This document shows positions 3,974 to 6,785 of a stretch of 6,785 nucleotides of DNA, piece by piece; within the stretch, counting starts at the first letter, position 1, and each line of letters opens with the position of its first letter. The DNA is from Bacteroidales bacterium (GTDB lineage: Bacteria > Bacteroidota > Bacteroidia > Bacteroidales > UBA932). Under the pieces are notes generated by a model, which was not told the origin of the DNA, did no database searches, and was given only the letters and a program-made list of their open reading frames with translations. Position numbers and translations under genes: made by a program. The stretch is from contig JAGABD010000090.1 in the NCBI GenBank assembly GCA_017614795.1, positions 1 to 6,785 of the forward strand, read 5' to 3'.

Positions 3974-6785
3974 CTAATTGTGGAACGACAGGTTGTAGAA
4001 CCTGAGGGCCTTGTCGCCGTAGATGTACACGATACCCGGTTTGGAAATCGTGAACTCGTTGACGTTGTGGGTGGCATTGGCAGCCGCACCGCCGACTTTG
4101 GACTCGGGCGTGCCGTTGTCGAGAGCGACTATTACGTGCCTGGTGTCGTCGGCAGTGTTGCCGGTGGTCGAGGTCTCGATGGTAAGTGTACCTGCAGCAG
4201 GAGCGGCGAACATCAGAACCCTGGTGGTGTTGTTGCCTTCACCGCCGGTCTGCAGTGTGGTGGTAGTATAGCGGTTCTTGCTGTTCATCGCCATGAAGCG
4301 GAGTCCGTCGATGATGATGTTCCAGTCGCCGGTAATGTCCTTCCCGGGACCCTGTATTGCGGTTCCCGCCGCTGCAGCTGCGGCTTGGTCGACAGCATCG
4401 AATGCGGTCTGCCAGGCAGCATCGGCGAAGTTCCAGCTCAAGGTCTTCTCGACCTCGGTTTCACCTCCCGAAGGATCGGGTGTGGGAGCTCCGGCAAGTA
4501 CCGCAAAGGCAACTGCGCCCGCTGCGGAGTCGGTGTTGTACAGGTCGGAAGCGGCATGCTTGGCAGTCACTTCGATGGTGTATACTCCGGCTTCGAGGAG
4601 CGAAACGCTGATGCTGTCGAGCACAAATGAGCACTCGGTGGTGCTGACCGGGTTCTTTCCGTTGAACACGACATCGTATTTCTCGGCGTTCTTTACGGCT
4701 TCCCAGGTCACGCTGATGGTGACGCTGTCGCCCTGGTAAAGAGATTTCACATTGATAACGGGCTTGGGTGTGGCGAGCGCGGTGTTCACGCCTTCGGTAT
4801 CGGTGGACCAGCTGAGTTTCTCGACAGTGGCTTTGCCTGTGGCATACAGATATACCATGGTTTCGTCGGTGATGTCTTCGAGAACCACCTTGTTCACGGA
4901 ACCGTTCGCGGTTACTGCACCCTTGACGGTAATGTCGCCGCCGTCAACGCTGCCGGTACCGACTACCACCATGCTGCCCTGGGCGTCCTTGATCTTCATC
5001 AGGACGGAACCTGCCGCATTCACCTTGAAGGCAGCATATCCTTCGGTGGGAATGCCGTTCTTGTCGAGCGCGGCGGCGGTATTGAAGGTGATGGCACCGT
5101 CGAGGTTCATTGCGTGTTCCTCGGAAGCAACCATCAGCAGGCCGTCGCGCACCTTGCTCTTCTGCAGGTCGCCCGAGAAGAGCACCGCGTCGCCGAAGTT
5201 CCAGTTGTGAGGGGCGGTGGTAAGGCCGAGCGTGAGATCCTCGACAGGCTCCACATAGGGCGTCCACCACTTGGCGGCGCCCACCTTCTTGCCGATGAGG
5301 TCGTTGTTGGTGAGGTTGAAGACATTGCCCTTGGAATTCACGCAGGGATCCGCCGAAAGCGCCGTGGCGCCTATCTGGGCGGCGGTGAAGTTCTTGCTGT
5401 CGCTGAAGAACTTGTCCCCGGCCTGATAGTAGTAGTTGTCCGCGCCGCGCACGTCCGAAGGAACGTTGGCAGGGGTGTTGGTGGTGGCAAACTGGCCGTC
5501 AGCCCTGTCTTCCCAGAGGAAGAGGTTCTTGTTGGCTACGAGGGCCGACCATTTCGCGCGGATATAAAGGATACCCTTGTTCTGGCCCATGTCGAAGTTC
5601 TTGAAGGTGTTGCCTTCGATCACGACGGAGCCGACTTCAGTGGAGCTGTCGTCCACGCGGATGAGGGCGCGCTTGCAGTCCCAGAGTGTGGAATTGACAA
5701 CCTTGAACTCGGTGATGGCCGCGTTCTTGCGGAGGTCGAAGAATTCGCCGTCGGAATTCACCGTATTGTGGATTTCGCATCCGCTGATGAGCACGTTGCC
5801 CAGGGTAAGCTTGTCGGTCACGCTCTGGTAGAGGAGGCCGGCGTTGTATCCGGTAATCTCGCAGTTGATGAGCTTGATGTTGTTGATGGTTTCGACACCC
5901 ACCTTGTGGTCGAAGATGAACTTGCGACCGCCGGTGCCGTCGAAGCAGATGTTCTCGAACACGAAGTCTCCTCCGCCGTAATCCACTGCAGTGAGCTCTG
6001 CAGAGGCTACGCGTCCGATGAGCATGTTACCCTTGACCACGGGGCGGTTGCCGTCGGCATCGCATTCGCCGACCATCCTGAAGCCCCTTGCGGGAGCGAT
6101 TTCACCCACTTCGTAGGGGGATTCGTCGGTGGTGAGGAAAATCTCGTTGCCGGCAGTCATTGCCGCAATGAGGTCTGCCTTTGTGGTTACCCTCGCGAAG
6201 GTGTTCTGGGCGGGGTTAGTCCAGACGTCCACCGCACCGCGGCTGGCGCTCTTGAAGTAGAGCACCGCGGCATATTCGGTGGAAGGCGTAAGCCCGGTAA
6301 CCATTGCCGCGGCATTCGCCTTGTCCGTATCGGAGAGGGTGTAGACAACTGCATCCCCGCCCGCCACGGGAGTCATTTCGATTACGGTAACGTCCCTGTA
6401 GTCGGCGGCTTCGTTCGACCAGGCGAACTTGATGCTGATATCGGTCCTTCCGGTAACTGTAAGGAAGAGGTTGTCCTTTATTGCGTAGGTCTTGAGGGTA
6501 CCGTCGTACCAGGCCCACTCGGAGCTGTCGCGTACTTCGGAAACGCCGCAGACCTTGAAGCCGTACTTGCCGTCGGCTTCGAGCACGGTCTTATAAGGTA
6601 CCTGCGAAGGCTCGAGGGTAAGGTCGGCCACGGCCGAAGTGTCTGCGCTGTTGAATATCACCAGCCTGTAGGCATCGCAGCTCTTGCTGAGATCCCACTT
6701 GAGAGTGACGTCCACACCGGTGGTCCCGTCCACGGAACCGGTGAGGTTGAGCGGGGTGAGGCACTTGCTCAGGGGAATGGAGGTC
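3974..6785 (-). CDS. Multidomain FN3 / right-handed beta-helix / beta-sandwich protein (DUF4957/DUF5123-like), N-terminus outside window
   Basis: The frame is open from the right edge to TAG at 3974-3976, giving 936 visible residues. The GTG at 6731-6733 (residue 1 in this numbering) is not the start: 17 more in-frame codons precede it, beginning within an FN3-like domain (CLTPLNLTGSVDGTTGVDV). Order: FN3-like domain to about 85; second FN3-like domain about 88-175; parallel beta-helix region about 183-490 with short N/C-rich rungs such as FVFENICFDG, IKLINCEITGY, VLISGCEIHNT, FKVVNSTLWDC and VVIEGNTFKNF, resembling DUF4957 followed by DUF5123; beta-sandwich about 500-645; a third FN3-like domain about 655-748; linker PTPDPSGGETE; and a final beta-sandwich 762-919 ending FYNLSFHN. 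Such proteins in Bacteroidota are exported or surface proteins of polysaccharide loci, often for pectin. I see no recognisable lyase catalytic set, so it may bind or cleave glycan. A signal peptide cannot be checked, and no type IX sorting domain is evident. Confidence 0.85.
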   Translation of the reverse strand, partial: TSIPLSKCLTPLNLTGSVDGTTGVDVTLKWDLSKSCDAYRLVIFNSADTSAVADLTLEPSQVPYKTVLEADGKYGFKVCGVSEVRDSSEWAWYDGTLKTYAIKDNLFLTVTGRTDISIKFAWSNEAADYRDVTVIEMTPVAGGDAVVYTLSDTDKANAAAMVTGLTPSTEYAAVLYFKSASRGAVDVWTNPAQNTFARVTTKADLIAAMTAGNEIFLTTDESPYEVGEIAPARGFRMVGECDADGNRPVVKGNMLIGRVASAELTAVDYGGGDFVFENICFDGTGGRKFIFDHKVGVETINNIKLINCEITGYNAGLLYQSVTDKLTLGNVLISGCEIHNTVNSDGEFFDLRKNAAITEFKVVNSTLWDCKRALIRVDDSSTEVGSVVIEGNTFKNFDMGQNKGILYIRAKWSALVANKNLFLWEDRADGQFATTNTPANVPSDVRGADNYYYQAGDKFFSDSKNFTAAQIGATALSADPCVNSKGNVFNLTNNDLIGKKVGAAKWWTPYVEPVEDLTLGLTTAPHNWNFGDAVLFSGDLQKSKVRDGLLMVASEEHAMNLDGAITFNTAAALDKNGIPTEGYAAFKVNAAGSVLMKIKDAQGSMVVVGTGSVDGGDITVKGAVTANGSVNKVVLEDITDETMVYLYATGKATVEKLSWSTDTEGVNTALATPKPVINVKSLYQGDSVTISVTWEAVKNAEKYDVVFNGKNPVSTTECSFVLDSISVSLLEAGVYTIEVTAKHAASDLYNTDSAAGAVAFAVLAGAPTPDPSGGETEVEKTLSWNFADAAWQTAFDAVDQAAAAAAGTAIQGPGKDITGDWNIIIDGLRFMAMNSKNRYTTTTLQTGGEGNNTTRVLMFAAPAAGTLTIETSTTGNTADDTRHVIVALDNGTPESKVGGAAANATHNVNEFTISKPGIVYIYGDKALRFYNLSFHN
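3977..4450 (-). other. Second copy of the C-terminal beta-sandwich domain
   Basis: Roughly residues 762-919. It opens KTLSWNFADAAWQ, continues IIIDGLRFMAMNSKNR and VLMFAAPAAGTLTIET, and ends PGIVYIYGDKALRFYNLSF, paralleling the first copy (WNFGDA, VRDGLLMVAS, FKVNAAGSVLMKI, VYLYATGKATVEKLSW). It differs by an Ala-rich insertion (AVDQAAAAAAGTA, about 780-792) after the first strand. It is separated from the third FN3-like domain by a short Pro/Gly linker. Function is unproven; carbohydrate binding is the likeliest role. Confidence 0.5.
4799..5236 (-). other. First copy of a C-terminal beta-sandwich (possible carbohydrate-binding) domain
   Basis: Roughly residues 500-645. It begins HNWNFGDAVLFSG, has VRDGLLMVASEEHAMNLDG and AAFKVNAAGSVLMKI in the middle, and ends ETMVYLYATGKATVEKLSW. 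The same order of features recurs in the last 158 residues, so this looks like one of two diverged copies. The all-beta, Gly/Val-rich character and position after a beta-helix suggest a glycan-binding accessory domain; that function is inferred. Confidence 0.5.
5264..6187 (-). other. Right-handed beta-helix region (DUF4957/DUF5123-like) of the large protein
   Basis: Roughly residues 183-490. Following TTKADLIAAMTAGNEIFL, a segment typical of the start of pectate-lyase-like helices in Bacteroidota, there are at least six repeating rungs of about 22-30 residues. Each has hydrophobic beta strands followed by a turn with N, C or S: NICFDG, LINCEITGY, ISGCEIHNT, VVNSTLWDC, IEGNTFKNF, VANKNLFLWED. 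The later part (ADNYYYQAGDKFFSD ... SADPCVNSKGNVFNLTNNDLIGKKVGAAKWW) resembles the DUF5123 end with its closing aromatic residues. The assignment is from pattern recognition only; the catalytic status is unknown. Confidence 0.65.

Noticed and set aside
2829..3974. Long minus-strand open frame (381 codons) opposite uxaC
   Set aside because: It is antisense to the well-supported uxaC gene, would run through the terminator hairpin, and its His/Val/Glu-rich translation looks like a reverse-strand shadow.
6731..6733. GTG as the start codon of the large minus-strand protein
   Set aside because: The same frame continues upstream for 17 codons to the window edge with FN3-like sequence, and no signal peptide follows the GTG, so it is an internal valine.
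1..6785. CRISPR arrays, tRNA or rRNA genes, transposase genes, riboswitches
   Set aside because: No regularly spaced direct repeats, cloverleaf or rRNA signatures or transposase motifs were seen; nearly all of the window is accounted for by the four genes and short intergenic regions.

Overview
The window looks like a chromosomal segment of a member of the Bacteroidota, most likely an uncultured gut or rumen Bacteroidales with a fairly GC-rich genome. The reasons are: start codons preceded by A/T-rich leaders with no Shine-Dalgarno sequence, a perfect Bacteroidota-type -7 box (TAnnTTTG) upstream of uxaB, and a large extracellular-type FN3/beta-helix protein of the kind found in Bacteroidota polysaccharide utilization loci. 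I cannot name the genus; Rikenellaceae or Cryptobacteroides-like lineages are only a guess from base composition.

Layout, left to right. Positions 1-2389 hold a minus-strand operon: uxaB (tagaturonate reductase, complete) followed 3 nt later by uxaA (altronate dehydratase, 3' end cut by the window edge). Positions 2390-2504 are a 115-bp divergent regulatory region with a perfect 20-bp palindrome (2433-2452) between two outward-facing promoters. Positions 2505-3908 carry uxaC (glucuronate/galacturonate isomerase) on the plus strand. A bidirectional rho-independent terminator (3925-3957) lies between uxaC and a convergent minus-strand gene. From 3974 to the right edge there is one long open frame for a multidomain FN3 / right-handed beta-helix / beta-sandwich protein whose N-terminus lies outside the window.

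Together uxaC, uxaB and uxaA make the isomerase branch of hexuronate catabolism: galacturonate -> tagaturonate -> altronate -> 2-keto-3-deoxygluconate. The single palindrome between the divergent units suggests one regulator controls all three genes. The adjacent beta-helix protein is consistent with pectin or another uronic-acid polymer as the source of the sugar; that link is inference from context.

The most unusual item is a roughly 150-bp imperfect palindrome (536-685) lying in frame inside uxaA. It makes the linker between the N-terminal SAF domain and the catalytic core about 30 residues longer than in E. coli UxaA. It looks like a MITE-like or dispersed palindromic repeat that the gene tolerates as coding sequence.
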